A stretch of 64,000 nt of DNA from Fereydounia khargensis (GCA_026413255.1 JAOCZO010000008.1:62001-126000); one strand, 5' to 3'. Shown: positions 45,343 to 57,683, counted from the stretch's first letter. A program made the numbers and translations. Notes: generated by a model from the sequence alone, not told the origin.

Positions 45343-47532
45343 ATGATCGCTGAGCTGCTGGCCACACTGGCCGGGCATCCATCATCGCTGTTTGCCTCCT
45401 CATCAAGCTCAGCTACTACATCACCGACTGCCCTCAAGGCGCGCGATGACCTTCCCTATCTGCATCCCGCGGAGCGACAGATCCTAGACGAGCTCGCCAC
45501 ATACTCTGTACGCTATACTAGGGTCAAGACCTTCGCACAGGCTGAACTCGACTCTGCACGCCGACGAGCCGTGCGTGCCGCCATGCGCGCTACCGTCCGC
45601 TCCAGACCTGAGGTCGAAGACCAGCAGGGCGAGGCGACCACTGCGCACATGGTTCCGCTGTGCGCAATGCTTCTCGACATACTCAGCGGATACCATGCCC
45701 TCGTGTTGCAGATTGAGCGGGATGTACTCGCAAACGATCCACAGCTCGTCGCGGACAAGGGCTTTGTCAGCCTCGCCAACATTCGTGCCAGGTTGCAGCA
45801 CTGGGACGCTCCCTTGTCAGCACTATACCGGCTTGTGGATGCTCTCATTCGAGGACCGGGCGAAGATACCTTTGCAGACCAGACAGGCCGCGCATCCTCC
45901 CGATGGACAGGCGGCCTTCTCCTCGACCTTCTCAGCCACTCTGCGGATACAGGCGTCAGTCGTGTACGCACAGCTATCGCAGCGCTCCGCGACGCCGTGC
46001 AGCAGAGCTGGATCGGCGCTCTTCAGGACTGGGTCTGCTACGGTCAGGTATCAGCTACTGATGCGCACGACCAGCTCGTCCAGCTCTCGTTGCCGGAGGA
46101 GGGAAATGGCTCGGCTACAACATCCACTTGGTCCTTCCGCCCGCACGCACTGCCACGCTCCATCTCGCCCGCGACCGCCGACTCGATCCTCTACGTCGGG
46201 CGAGCGCTGTACACTGTGCGCATATCGTCTTCATCGGCATCAAACACACCGCCGGCATCCATGACCGAGCAGCATGTTGCGCTTCTTCGCTCCGGCTCTC
46301 GTTCGCTCGAGCGCGCAATCCACGACATCCGCTCCGACGTGAGCGAGTGGTTGTTCCGCAACGTGCTAACGACCGAAATCGTACTCGAGTCCCTCGAGAC
46401 GCTCGGTGACTACCTGCTGCACCGCAATGGACCCTTTTCGCTCTCGCTCCTCACTGCTGTCGAGACTATGCGCAAGAATAAGCTCTTCCATACCCGCTCC
46501 GCAGCAGCAGGCACCATTCGCGCCAGCGACATGGACCTTGCTCTTCATCGCGCAGCGATGGGAACCAGCGCCGAGGACGACCCCTGCCTCGAGAAGCTTC
46601 GGTTCCAGCTTCCACGCGGGACGTTCCGACCCTCGCTCCGCAGTGGTCCTGGCAGCGTCGACGATTCGGCTGTCCGCACACAAGACGACACGGTCCGCTT
46701 TGACGATATGCTTATTGGCGTACCTGTCCAGCTACACTACACCGCCACGTTCCCGCTCGACCTGTTTCTCTCACCTGCGGACCTGAGCGCATACTCGCGC
46801 CTCTTCTCGTACCTGGTCGCGCTGAAAAAGACCCAGGCGCGCGTGCTCGAGTGCTGGATGAGTCTGAGCAAGGCGCAGCGGCAACGTCGCCGCTTCACGG
46901 GCACGGGAGAGGGGGGTGTGGACCCGTCTGAGGAGGCGCAGCGCATGGCACTGCTGCGTCAGAGCTGGGGAATGACGCGGTCGATGCTGTGGTTCCTCGA
47001 TACGCTGCTGGGCCACATCCAGACCGACATTATCGACGTGCAGTACACGCGGCTGGTCGAGCAGCTCGCTGTGCACAGGGACTTTGCGAGCCTGCGCAGC
47101 ACGCACACGGCCTTCCTCGCCTTTGTGCAGGACGGCACGCTCCTCTCCTCGGCAGCGGCATCACGCATCCTCCGTGCTATCCTGGACCTCTGCGACAGGT
47201 TCGCGGGCCTCGTCGAACGATGGGGCGGAGACGTCCTCCCCTCTCTCCTGGGCACCGAGACCCACGCCGACCGGGCCAGCACCGTGCTGCAGATCAACAC
47301 GGACCTCAATGCGCGCCTGGCCGACTTTTTCCACCTCCTCTCCAAACCACCGTCCTCTGAGCCGGGTATCGCGGACGAGAGCCTCGCGAGCCAGATGCCC
47401 CTCCCTCGTCCCGGAGACGCAGATAAACGTGTCAAAGATGCGCGGCTGGATGCCGATGTGGCGGCGCGAAGACACCTCGAGCAGCTGCTGCTCCGGCTGG
47501 ACTTTAACGACCACTTCTCCACTACCATGTAA
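45343..47532 (+). CDS. Gamma-tubulin complex component GCP4
   Basis: 729 residues, one exon. The N-terminal GRIP1 region begins near LHPAERQILDELATYS and includes YHALVLQIERDVL and the WVCYGQVS-like segment. The C-terminal GRIP2 region includes FLFRNVL-like WLFRNVLTTEI, GDYLLHRNGPFSLSLL, VPVQLHYTATFPLDLFL and RSMLWFLDTLLGHIQTDI, all characteristic of GCP4. It should sit in the gamma-tubulin ring complex at spindle pole bodies and help nucleate microtubules. Its presence implies a full ring complex, not the reduced Spc97/Spc98 set of budding yeast. It is 86 bases tail-to-tail from ALG6. Confidence 0.88.
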   Translation: MIAELLATLAGHPSSLFASSSSSATTSPTALKARDDLPYLHPAERQILDELATYSVRYTRVKTFAQAELDSARRRAVRAAMRATVRSRPEVEDQQGEATTAHMVPLCAMLLDILSGYHALVLQIERDVLANDPQLVADKGFVSLANIRARLQHWDAPLSALYRLVDALIRGPGEDTFADQTGRASSRWTGGLLLDLLSHSADTGVSRVRTAIAALRDAVQQSWIGALQDWVCYGQVSATDAHDQLVQLSLPEEGNGSATTSTWSFRPHALPRSISPATADSILYVGRALYTVRISSSSASNTPPASMTEQHVALLRSGSRSLERAIHDIRSDVSEWLFRNVLTTEIVLESLETLGDYLLHRNGPFSLSLLTAVETMRKNKLFHTRSAAAGTIRASDMDLALHRAAMGTSAEDDPCLEKLRFQLPRGTFRPSLRSGPGSVDDSAVRTQDDTVRFDDMLIGVPVQLHYTATFPLDLFLSPADLSAYSRLFSYLVALKKTQARVLECWMSLSKAQRQRRRFTGTGEGGVDPSEEAQRMALLRQSWGMTRSMLWFLDTLLGHIQTDIIDVQYTRLVEQLAVHRDFASLRSTHTAFLAFVQDGTLLSSAAASRILRAILDLCDRFAGLVERWGGDVLPSLLGTETHADRASTVLQINTDLNARLADFFHLLSKPPSSEPGIADESLASQMPLPRPGDADKRVKDARLDADVAARRHLEQLLLRLDFNDHFSTTM

Positions 47533-47618
47533 TACAGTGTATTGTAATCTGGGATGATCTCAACGTTGAATTGATCGGGAAAAAGAGGGGTTGGGTATGT
47601 CTAGGTGTTGCTGTTGTA

Positions 47619-50600
47619 TTAACGAGTGGAAGCAGAACGCTTGCCTGGGCGACCAAAGAGACCGAAAAACTCGAGCGCCGATGCAAACCCTACTTCCCAC
47701 TGGCGCTTGAGGGCCCAGAGGTAGATGAGGGCAAAGCAGGGCGTGCAGAGAAGCACGTTGAGCACTGGGTAGATATCGGGGAAGCGGTGCCAAATGCGCG
47801 CTTGCAGGGAAGGGAGTGTGAGGGGCAACAGGAGCTCGAGTGCATGCAGAGTCAGAATGGCAACGTAGACCATCTGCACAGCGTCCGAGGTCGAGCTCGT
47901 CAGCTTCTCATCACGAACGGGGAAGGAGAGGAAGAGAAACGCACCGATGAAGTCCAGGCAACCACTGTCTTGCGTGCGCTAAAGAGGTCGGCGAAAGGTC
48001 GGGAGCCGACCATCCAGTTCCAGAGGAGCACGAGCGTCACGTACCCCACGGCCTGGTTGTCCTTTCGCAGTAGGGGCCAGAGACTGTGCAGAGAGCGAGA
48101 GAATGTGTCAGGAGACTTGCCCGGGTCGCGGTGAGCATCTTTCACTTACCTGAAGGAGGCGACGTTCTGCGCAAGCACGACCCACTCCCAGTCAGCTGCG
48201 GTGGATCCACCGCCCCACTGGTCGCCCTTAGCGCCAAGGAGGAGTGTAAGCGGGAGGAGAGGGAGGAGAATGCTCTTTTCGTGCGTTTGAAAGCCGAACA
48301 GGAAGAATGCCATGGATGTCGACGCGAGTCCGTAGAGCAGCATGTTGGCAGCTGGAGAGGGGAGAGTTGATGCTACGGGGCGGTCTGGATTACCGTTGGC
48401 GGTAGCGGTGCCGGTGCCAAGGACTCCAGAGATAGAGGGGCCCGCGGCTCCTGCCGAGCTACCGGGTCGCTGGGACCCATAGACGATCGAGGTACGCTTC
48501 GTTTCCGCCTCGGGAGATGTTGCGCGTGCAGATCTGCCGATCGACGAGGCGGAGACGCTCTGCCGCCGCTCCTTGCCCACGGCCGGGTCGACCATCTTCC
48601 AGTCGTCGACCATCATCTCGCGTCGCGCGGTCTCAGACGCAGCGGCATACAGCATGATGCAACCGGGCAAGATGGCGAGCAGCGTAGTGGCCAGACTGAG
48701 CCGCGCGAGCGCAGGCACACTCAGCAGGTTGCGCAGCTTCAGCCGCTGAGGAAGCGGCAGCACACTGAGAAAGCACCAGGCATTCGACACCTTGTCTTCA
48801 AAGAGTCCTCGGGCCAGCGGGAAGATGCGGTGGGTCAGTTGTCCGAGCTGCGTGAGGCTCGTCAGCCAGGGCGAGAAGACGACACCGAACGTCGCAGCGA
48901 CGCAGAGCCCGAGGCCGCAGAAGAGAACGATGCCCCGTTCCGGATCGACCTGCGCAAGCCCAATGCAGCGGCCCAGCATGACTGCAAATACCGCCGGCGC
49001 AAAGTAGAGTGCCATCTGCTTGAACGAGAGGCTTAGGCAGAAGAAGAAGGCTGCTATGATGTACTCGTAGCTCAGCTTGCGGCTAAGATCGGTGACAATG
49101 CCGCTACCGCTGCCAGGCTTTTGTCCGATATCTTTGGATCCAGGATTTGGCAACGTGGTGTAGAGAAGAGCGAAACATGCAGCTGCAAAGCCAAGCATAA
49201 CACTGTTGTACTGGAAGTGACCGTTGTCGATCAGGATCAGACTGGGTTGTAGCAAGATTGAGGCAAGCGCGATAGCGAACGTCCGGCTTCCTCGGCCCTC
49301 GAGCCGTCGACGTAGGAAGAGGAAGATGGCAGGGAGGTAGATGACAAAGTCAAAGAAGAGCACCGTGCCACGCATGAATGCTATAGTCACTGCTGATTCG
49401 CTGCCCCGCGACTCGTGCAGAGCGAAGGAGCCCCGCAGAGCGGAGAACTGGCGAGCGACCAGACCGCAAGCCAGACTGAACCAGGCAGTCAGGGGAGGAT
49501 AGTCAAGGCCCCAGTATTGGAGATCGTAAAAGTACCACTGGGATGTTGGCAAGGCGGTGGTGATCTCAATCCAGTGGCGCTGCGCTTCAAAGTCTCCGAA
49601 CATTGGAGGAGTGCCACGGCCACTGAATCCAGCCAGACCGACGCTGCACTTGACGAACACGACTGCGAGGAGGACCAGAGGGACTACGTAGGCGCGCATG
49701 CCTTCGTGGGTCATCCATCGCACGTAACGGCGGATTGGCGTGTCCTCCTGCGAGTTGTGCCCTGAGATGGCAAGCAGGTCGGCGAGCGCCGGGTTGGTCC
49801 TGGTAGAAAAGATGGACTGTGTGACGGAGGGGGCTACAGAAGGAGCTCGCGAGCTGGACCGCTTGCGGCTTTTGGAGACGACTGAGCCATCGGCTTTCCC
49901 AGAAAGAGACTTGGTCGACTGGGATCGAAGTGCTTGCGAAAGACCGGCCTCAGGGCCATCCGGTGACATGGCACTTTTCTTGCGCTGTCGCGGCACGGAT
50001 GAGAATTGATTGAGACCCTGCTGTTGGGATGCCGATAAAGGGACTGATAGAGTGTCTGGTGGAGAGGAGACGGCAGAGCTCTTAGCACGCCACTGTTCGA
50101 TGGAGTCGACCTCTCGGCTGACAGCCTCGATGCCAAACTCTTTCGCAGCTCGAGCTGCGGGATGAGCGTCTTCAAGAAGCGAATATCCGCTTCCTTCACG
50201 CGTGGAGGTGCTCGGCTTGCGCCGGTATTTGCGATCCTCTCGGCCTGCTCCGGCGCTCATGATGCCGGCGCTGAGGCCGGACGTGGAGCCTGGTCCCTGG
50301 CGGTCGCGGGTGCTACCAGCCTCGCTAAAAGCAAGTCCGCTGCCAACCTTACGGATGCGGCCTGAAGGAGCAAAGGATTGAAAGCTGGTAGATGGGAGAA
50401 TCTGTTGGCCCTGTGCGAGACTGTCGAGGGATTGGTGCTGGTTGGCTTCGCCGGCGATTGATGTCCTGAGCCAGCCTTCAATTTCAGGCGCCGACGGCCT
50501 CTGGGAAATAGGCGCTTGGGACACTGGCAGGGATGGGAGTGTTGAGGATGTGTGCGGATGCTTGCTATGCGAAGACGCGCGCTGATACTGGCGAGGAGGA

Positions 50601-51112
50601 TCGAGGTAGCGGTTGTTAGTCAAGGGCAGGCCAGCGGGAAGCACGCTGCTTCCATAGGAAGACTGAGAGTTCTTGCGGGTACGCCTACGTCTGGAGGACG
50701 AACCGATCAGTAGACCAAGTGCCTCGTCGTCCTCGTGGTTGCCCTGAGCTGCAATGCGAGAAAAAGAAGGTGAGGGATCGTTGTCGTGGTCCGGGAAGAG
50801 AAGCTGGGAGGAAGTCGATGGAGTAGTGGGAAGAGGAAGAGCTTGGTCGCGATGCTCGGCGTAAGATACGCGTCCCGGGGACTGTTTCCGGCGAGAGCTG
50901 GTAGATTCAGAAGGAGGATGGAGGCCCTGGCTGTGGGAGTGGGTGGCATGAATTGGTTGTGGGCGGACGACGCGGGAGGCTGTCTGCGCACCCGAGGAGT
51001 AATGTTGAGCCTGTTGTTGTTGGATCCACGCGGCGGTGGGATGAGGTTCGTGCTCGTGCTCATACCCGGAGCTCTGCTCTCTCCATGATCCGAAATGATC
51101 GTGATCGTTCAT
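47619..51112 (-). CDS. ALG6: ALG6 glucosyltransferase with a long N-terminal extension
   Basis: Model: exons 51112-48150, 48083-47945 and 47873-47619, 1118 residues. The catalytic core starts near residue 460 and carries FGDFEAQRHWIEIT and WGLDYPPLTAWFS, diagnostic of ALG6 as opposed to ALG8. About ten membrane helices follow. ALG6 adds the first glucose to the dolichol-linked Man9GlcNAc2 in the ER lumen. The first 460 residues are disordered, Ser/Gln/Pro/His-rich and absent from a standard ALG6 of about 550 residues. A second disordered loop lies near residues 870-950. ATG 51112 is the first in-frame ATG. The second intron has a CTGAC branch site. Confidence 0.88.
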
Positions 51113-52119
51113 GTCGGGCAAGGCTGAGCTGTTGGAGAGGGATGGTGAACGAGGAGTGGAAGAGAGAGCATGGGCCCTCCCCTCCGGCTGCAATACACCG
51201 ACTCAGCCGGGAAAACACGCTTCGGTCCCTTCTTGTCTTTGGCACGCGTCCCCGGTTCCTCTCCACTCGGCCGGCGCCAATACACGCGCACGAGCCGCCA
51301 GCCTTGCCACATCCTCCACGCCTCCTCACCCCGAAAGAGGAGCACCGGCAAAAGCTCACGCAGCTCATACCTTGACTCATTCACAGGGCAATCAAAGAGC
51401 CTGCCTTACTTACCTGATCCTGCTGTGATGGCCTCACTGACATGCTCGCGCACGCATGACTAGCAACCTGTGGCTCCTTGATTGGTACTTATCCACCCAT
51501 GGTAAAGGCCAGATAGACTCATGATCGACGATGGCAGTAGGTGTCCATGCGCTGTCGTTTCGGGTTGTCCTGGTATGAAGTAGGGAAGGGCATACATCCC
51601 ATTGTGAACTTATCAAATTGGTCTCGACAGCGAGCACGAACCTCCAACAGTGGACCCTGCTGGCCGTTTGAGTTGCCTAAAGTTGGATTCTAAAAATCGG
51701 GAACGAGATCAGGAAATGCGACTCCCGATTGAAACTCGAAATTGGCAAGGAGACGTGGCGTCGGCCCCGAGACGCGCTCTGTTGGCCAGATATGAAAAAT
51801 TCCCACGACTCGATCCAACTTGGCGTGCTCGGGCGGCTGGAAACTCCCTGCGAGAAAAAGATCTCGACTCGCCTCACCTCACTCAGTTGGGTGGGTGGGC
51901 AGCGGGCGCGCGTGATCGCTGAGGCAGGACGGAAGCACCGTGGGCTCTGCCAGCCAGCCTGCGAAGAGGCAAGCCCCAGTAGGGCCACAGACTGGACAAG
52001 CCAAGGCCAGCCGTGAGGCCAGCCAAGCCAAGCCAGCTGAGGGGACACTCTACCGCCAACTTGGTCTCGCTACCTCTCCTCTACACCTTACCCCTACCGC
52101 TACCCCAAATCACCTCAAG
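51113..52119. other. Divergent intergenic region between ALG6 and eL43
   Basis: 1 kb, no gene. It contains AAAAATTCCCAC (51795-51806) and GCGCGTGA (51908-51915), both also present upstream of eS24, and CCAGCC-rich sequence just before the eL43 leader. Confidence 0.5.
51795..51806 (+). promoter_or_regulatory. Candidate ribosomal-protein promoter element upstream of eL43
   Basis: AAAAATTCCCAC, 314 bases before the eL43 ATG, recurs identically and in the same orientation upstream of eS24. Function inferred from this sharing. Confidence 0.45.
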
Positions 52120-53045
52120 ATGGTAAGTTATTGCTCGTTCTTCATCTTTCTCTTGCTGTGCAACCCATCGTCGTGGAGAATATCGACGCATCAATCTGCT
52201 TAACGGCGCAGAGATGGAAGAGAGGTGGATAGACCAAGAGACGTCGATTGGAAGAAACAAGTCACGATATGGCCCGGCATGGCAAGGACCGAGACCGACA
52301 TTCGACATCAGCTTCATTCATCACTCGACATGTGACTCGACTGCATTCAATGCCTTGGAAGGTCACTGGAAGATCGAGGGTGGAAGACATCACATTGTTG
52401 GAGGAGGAAGAAAAATTGGCCAATCTCTGCCTCAGGTCTGGAGCTACTTGCGCACTTCGAACCTTCGACGATCAACACTGCTGCCATCTTTGTTCTCACT
52501 TGACCCGCCACTCCAAGCACGATTTCACCTGGGAATGAGACTCGAAACGCCGGTCATCCGAGGCCTCGAGCTATGAAGGCGACGCGGGACTTGTAATCTC
52601 CATGACGACGGGATCGCACACATGATTGACCACCATGTTGAACGAATGTCACTGACCAACGTCTGCCTCTTCTCTTAGACCAAGCGCACTACCAAGGTCG
52701 GCATCACCGGCAAGTACGGTACCCGATACGGTGCCTCGCTCCGACGACAGATCAAGAAGATCGAGATCTCGCAGCACTCCAAGTACACGTGCACCTTCTG
52801 CGGCAAGGACACTGTCAAGCGCAAGGCTGTTGGTATCTGGGACTGCAAGGCTTGCAACAAGACCATCGCTGGTGGCGCCTGGACTCTTAGCACCACCTCG
52901 GCTGCTACCGTCCGCAGGTACGTTTTCCACCCTCCTCTACTCTCCTCTCCGTCTGCGCTTCCCTCTTGCCTTTTACTAACTTATCTTCCTGCTTCTCTCA
53001 ATCAACAGCACCATCCGTCGTCTCCGTGAGCTCACTGAGGCTTAA
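52120..53045 (+). CDS. RPL43: 60S ribosomal protein eL43 (L37Ae)
   Basis: Model: exons 52120-52122 (ATG only), 52679-52917 and 53009-53045, 92 residues, exactly the family length. Sequence features are [20 protein letters not shown] and a C4 zinc ribbon (CTFC...CKAC). A conserved cytosolic large-subunit protein. The start codon alone forms the first coding exon, and the 556-base intron after it is far longer than any other in neighbouring genes except eS24. The leader is pyrimidine-rich, as is common for ribosomal-protein genes. The 3' end faces the G alpha gene. Confidence 0.96.
52123..52678 (+). other. Long first intron of eL43
   Basis: 556 bases, GTAAGT to TTAG, directly after the ATG. 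I looked for C/D-box (RTGATGA with CTGA) or H/ACA features and found none I would assert, but its length leaves room for a snoRNA or an enhancer. Confidence 0.85.
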
Positions 53046-53372
53046 ATGTGGCGTCTCTACATCTTCGTCCTCTACTTCCTACACACCCTTGTATGCATAA
53101 CAGCCCATCCATTGTCGATCCCATCATCAGGGTCATCCCCCCAAAATGCAACACACGCGCAACACTTAAGGCGCAGCTACGAAAAAACTTTGGTCCTGTC
53201 CTGCTTTCGCTCGGTCTGTCTCGCTTTCTTTTCTTTCATATCGATCGAACATTACAGCCGCGCCTGCAGATGGTGATGGTGGCAAAATCTAAGGTACAAT
53301 GAATCGAGTCGGGCTGGATGGAAGAGTTAATCCGGCGACACAAGGATTGAGGGATGAGTGGGAATAGTAGTA

Positions 53373-54892
53373 TTAAAACACAACTACAGTGGAACAAGGG
53401 AGCACGAAGGCCAAAGTCAGCGACGGGTTCCCGGATCCGTGGGGTAGGAAAAGATTACTCACTCTCTCGGAGGCTACCGGACGGGAAAGCGCAGGGGAGA
53501 CATGGGAAAAGGAAATTGGGTCAGCTGTTGCCTCTCTCTCATTTCGAGGCCTGAAGCGTTTCGATCAACTCACTTATTTGTCAGGATAATGTCGGTAACA
53601 CTGTGTCAAAGCCGATCAAGGGCCGGGAGAGGGGAAAACAGTCAATTTGTCTGTCTCTGTTGGCGCAAGAAATGTCAGGAAAGTCCAACTTACGATGCCA
53701 TGACAATCTTGAGCAGGGTCGTATCAGTAGCGTTAGTAAAGCTTGGGTAAATCTCCTTGGTAGGCGAGCGGTTGAGCCTGCAGAAGCGCTGCTTAAAGTA
53801 GTTGCGAGCCGTGTTAAAGTCCTGGTCCTCTCCATCGTAATCGGGGAAGTATTGCTTGATCGAAGAGTAGGTGATCTTGGTGCGGAAAATGTCGACCTTG
53901 TTGAGGAAAAGAATCATAGATGTGCGCAGGAACCACTTGCTGTTGCAGATGGAATCGAACAGCATGAGCGCCTCCTGCATCTGGTTCGAATCCTTGTCTT
54001 CGGCCAGGCAGCAGTCGTAGCCAGACAGAGCGACCAGGAACAGGACTGCCGTGACATTCTCAAAGCAGTGGATCCACTTTTTGCGCTCGGATCGTTGCCC
54101 ACCAACGTCAAAGATGCGGTATACCCGGTCATCGAGCGGGAATGTGGTCTCGATGATTCCTGTCGTCTTGTTTCGGCACCGCAGAATATCGGCGTCATTT
54201 GGCCTGTAGTCAGCTTTGAATAGACGCTCCAGATCGGCAAAGTAGTAGGACAGGTTCTCCGGAATGGCAGCCTCGTTTCCTCGGCGGTACGCCGACTGAA
54301 CTCCCTCGTCCTTCCACAGCAGCTGAAGAGGTCGCAGATACGACTCTGGGAAAGGCTCGTCCTGCGCAATGTCCGGATAAGTGATAAAGAGCGGCAGGAA
54401 GCCAGCAAGCTCGTCGTTCTCAAATTCGCCATCCCACTCTTCCATCGCATCGAGAATGGCCCTCATGCCTTGTACAATATTGACGAAAACGAGCCGCCGG
54501 AACGTCTCGACCTCTGTCGCGGTAAAGGGAATCTGGTGGATGATACGCATAGACTGTGTGCATGGTTGCAATCGCTCTCCACGTCAGGGCTTGAACTCCC
54601 GCAAGTACCGAGTGAATGGGGATGGGGCTTACCTTGAGAATAGTAGATTTTCCGCTGTCTCCAGCTCCTGCTCAGGCGGGACAAAGCGGGATGAGAGTAA
54701 GCGGTCAGACATCTCTCTCAGAGGCAAGATAGGTGCTTGTGTAATGCAGAGTTACTCACCTAGGAGCAGGAGCTTGACCTCTCGCGACATTTTCTTCTCA
54801 TCTTCCTTGAGGACCCGGTCCAGGTGGCGCGAGTGCTTGGTCTCTGGTGTCTCTTGCTGAGAAGCGGAATCTGATGACATGCAGGCGCCCAT
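53373..54892 (-). CDS. Heterotrimeric G protein alpha subunit
   Basis: Model: exons 54892-54760, 54667-54633, 54553-53694, 53600-53574, 53473-53463 and 53383-53373, 358 residues. MGACMS carries the myristoylation Gly2 and palmitoylation Cys4. The nucleotide site shows GAGDSGKST (Asp where Glu is nearly universal), RCRNKTTGI with the switch arginine, DVGGQRSERKKW, NKVD, and TNATDT in place of TCATDT. The end is MASVTDIILTNNLRE plus a receptor-specifying tail from two 11-base exons, giving IVF. Reading through the last donor would instead give SE and a stop at 53455. The family relays pheromone or nutrient receptor signals; the paralogue is not assigned. Confidence 0.87.
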
Positions 54893-55456
54893 CTTGAGAA
54901 AGTCTGTCGTGCGTCTTGGGAAGCTAGTCGATGCGAGATTCGGTGGTTATTGGTATCAAGAACGATTCTGCCAATGTAGCTAAGAGGAGGTTATACGAAT
55001 CGTGATGTTTGCAGTCTCTCGAAGTGAGATCTTGAAGGAATGGTGGAATGAGGGGACAAGCAGGAGATGAACGATTTTGAACACGAGGCACGGCTCTTGG
55101 GAATCCAAGTCAACTGGGTATCGAAAAAGCGGAAAGCGCAGAGAGAGCGATTGTCCCTTGGACCAGCTCAGGGTATGGCTCCTGCCCGTGTGCACCGATG
55201 GACAGATTAATGAGGATTGTTCCGGCTGAGACGGCGCGCCCTGGGCTATCGAAGTGAACCACGCGGGCGTTGGCAGGTTGAGGGGTTACGCCGTGGAAAA
55301 AAAGGCTTATGAGACAGCGCGGAAGTTGTTCGGCCCAATTGTGACAATGGCTAGCGAGTCTAGGATGCTGGGGATAGGTTTGTATTGAAGGGGTGCCTGC
55401 AGCGACGCCAAGACTCCAAATGAAGGGCGACGCGGATATAGGACGGGCCCAGGAGA

Positions 55457-55496
55457 GAGGGCTGAGGAGGGCTGAGGAGGGATGAGGAGGGATGGC
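55457..55496. repeat. 10-base tandem repeat, GGCTGAGGAG type
   Basis: About four imperfect copies; the later ones read GGATGAGGAG. Probably in the promoter region of the G alpha gene. Confidence 0.75.
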
Positions 55497-57683
55497 AGGG
55501 AAGCGATGAAGGAAGGAAGGAAGCTAGGAAACGAGAAGGATGAAGGGAGGGAAGGATAAAGCTCAGGATAAGTAGAATGATTGCGGAGGTAAAAGGGCTA
55601 ACGAGATGATCCGATGGGATTGTGAGGTTGGCAGGCAATGGACTGAGCCAAGGCGAGTCGAGTTGGCCGGGTGCAAGGTGGACAGGTGGACAGGTGAACA
55701 AGATAGCCAGGAGAAGGAGAAGAGTGAGTGCACATGCAAATGGTCAGTGCAGTGAAGAGCAGCGCAGCGCAGCGCAGGGCAGTTAGGGACATGTGTGCAT
55801 TAGCAGGGGCAGCGGCCACGGCGACAGCAACAGTGACAGCAAACGGCAAGAGCAACAGTAACAGCAGCCGTAACATCAGCAGCAACTGCAACATCCTCTG
55901 TCGGAACGGGTGCTGCTCCTGCACAGCGTCGTGTTGGTCCGTAGATGTACGCGTCGAGATGCGTGGGTGCCTCAGCTCAGGCTGCAGGCGGACTGTCTGT
56001 CCCTGTCTAATCAGTCTGGCCGCGGTGCGCTTCAGGTTGTCAGCCTCTGCATGTGGCAGCGATGTGGAGCAACAGCCGAGTCTGGCTAGCGACCTGCATC
56101 TCTCCCTCTCTCACACTACCCACCCTCATAACGCCCCACTCAGCAAAACTTTAAACCCCTCAAATGTTGGCCTGACGCGGGTTGTGCCTTCGTGTCTCTC
56201 TTCGTCTGCCAAGCCAAGTTGTTGCCTGGCCCGTCCGTCCTGATTCTGCGCCGCTCCCGGAGGCCGAAAGCCAAATGCCATCAGCAAACTACTGTAGCCA
56301 GCCGGCCAGCCAGCCAGACTCCATCCAATACACGAATACTGTGCTCTGCTTTCCAGGGGGCGGCAGACGATGTCTGCATTGCCGACCGTACCCATGATGT
56401 CGTTTGTGGTTTTATCCGAATGTCCCTTGCAAGCTGTCTCCACATTTAGCATGTCAGCCCATCCGGTGTGAGTCTGCTTCACTTCTCCCAGCCTTGCTTG
56501 GCTTTTTTTTCGGCTTCTCGCGTACAACTGTGGTTGGGTCGTGTGGATATGCAGGAGCACTGGTGCATTCTGCAGCTCGTCTGGGACTGACTGGTGGGCC
56601 TCGCAGACCCAGCCCTCAGCCTCTTCGCTTGGGCGTCTGGGCATCTCGAGATCTGAGCAAATGAAATCCAAGACGAGATTGCAGGAATTCCAGTGGTCTC
56701 CGTCAGCCAACGGGGCGTCCCCCAACGGAGGGAGGCCATGTTTCATTAGAGTCACGCCTGGTCTGGGCTGGTCAGGTCCGCGCTGGCACGGAAAGTGAGC
56801 ATATGCCAGCTCGTTCTTTTTCTTCGGGCCAGTCCGCGTGCCCAGCTGGCCCGCGACATGTTTCTACCACCAAACCCTTGTCCCGTCCCCATAGTGGAAA
56901 CCGCCTTGCATTCAGTACGTGTAATTCGCACTCGGACGCTCAGAAAAAGGAAGAAAGGGACTGCCTATTGTGTGGGTGCGGTGCGGCGCTCTTTGGATTG
57001 CCCATTTGCCGGCAATTCCGATCCGTAGGCGAGGTAGGGATGTGCACAGGCAAAGCGGGCCCAGTGAAGAAAAAAGAGGGACCACTAACTGACACGCGCG
57101 CGCGTGTCTTTCCGTACCCTTGCTCTGGATGCCAGACAGGTAGGCAAAGGATTGCAAAATTGGCTGGCTGGCTGGCTGACAGGCTGAGGTGGCCTTGGCA
57201 GGTCATCCGATACACTCTATATCATTCATCATTTTGGAGGTAACGGCGTTGGATGTGCGAGACCGCATAGTCGTTCATCTAATGCTGCTTGGGAAGTCAA
57301 TACGGGGTCCGTATACTGTATTGATGGTTAAATCCAATGTTATGGTTCACCATTCTCTAAGATCACAAGAAGGAACCAAGTTGCCTCCTTTCTTTGCCGT
57401 GATGCAGCCACCTTGGGAATTTCCGGGCCCACCAGTACAGTATGTACCGAGTCAAAAGTATGTGCTGTCCGCCGCCAGCCAGCAAGCGCGCCACGCTAAC
57501 GCAAGGGCAGCCACCCACGCTGGCCAGGTGTGCATCCCGTCCAACCGACGTGCGTCCTTTTTCCTTCGCTTCCCTTTGCAGACTGTCCAGGACGTGCGCC
57601 TGTATTCCGTCCGCGAGTATGTGCATAAGTGTACTGTAGCCTCAGAACTTGATACTGTACATGGAGTCGGTAACGCCATACAA

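Noticed and set aside
47874-47944. Reading ALG6 through its second intron, where one frame is open and looks membrane-like
   Set aside because: Needs an upstream junction that deletes a well-fitting helix; the GTGCGT donor, CTGAC branch and GTGCAG acceptor give an in-frame join.
51113-51193. 27-residue extension of ALG6
   Set aside because: Begins at TTG and is preceded by an in-frame stop; the first ATG is 51112.
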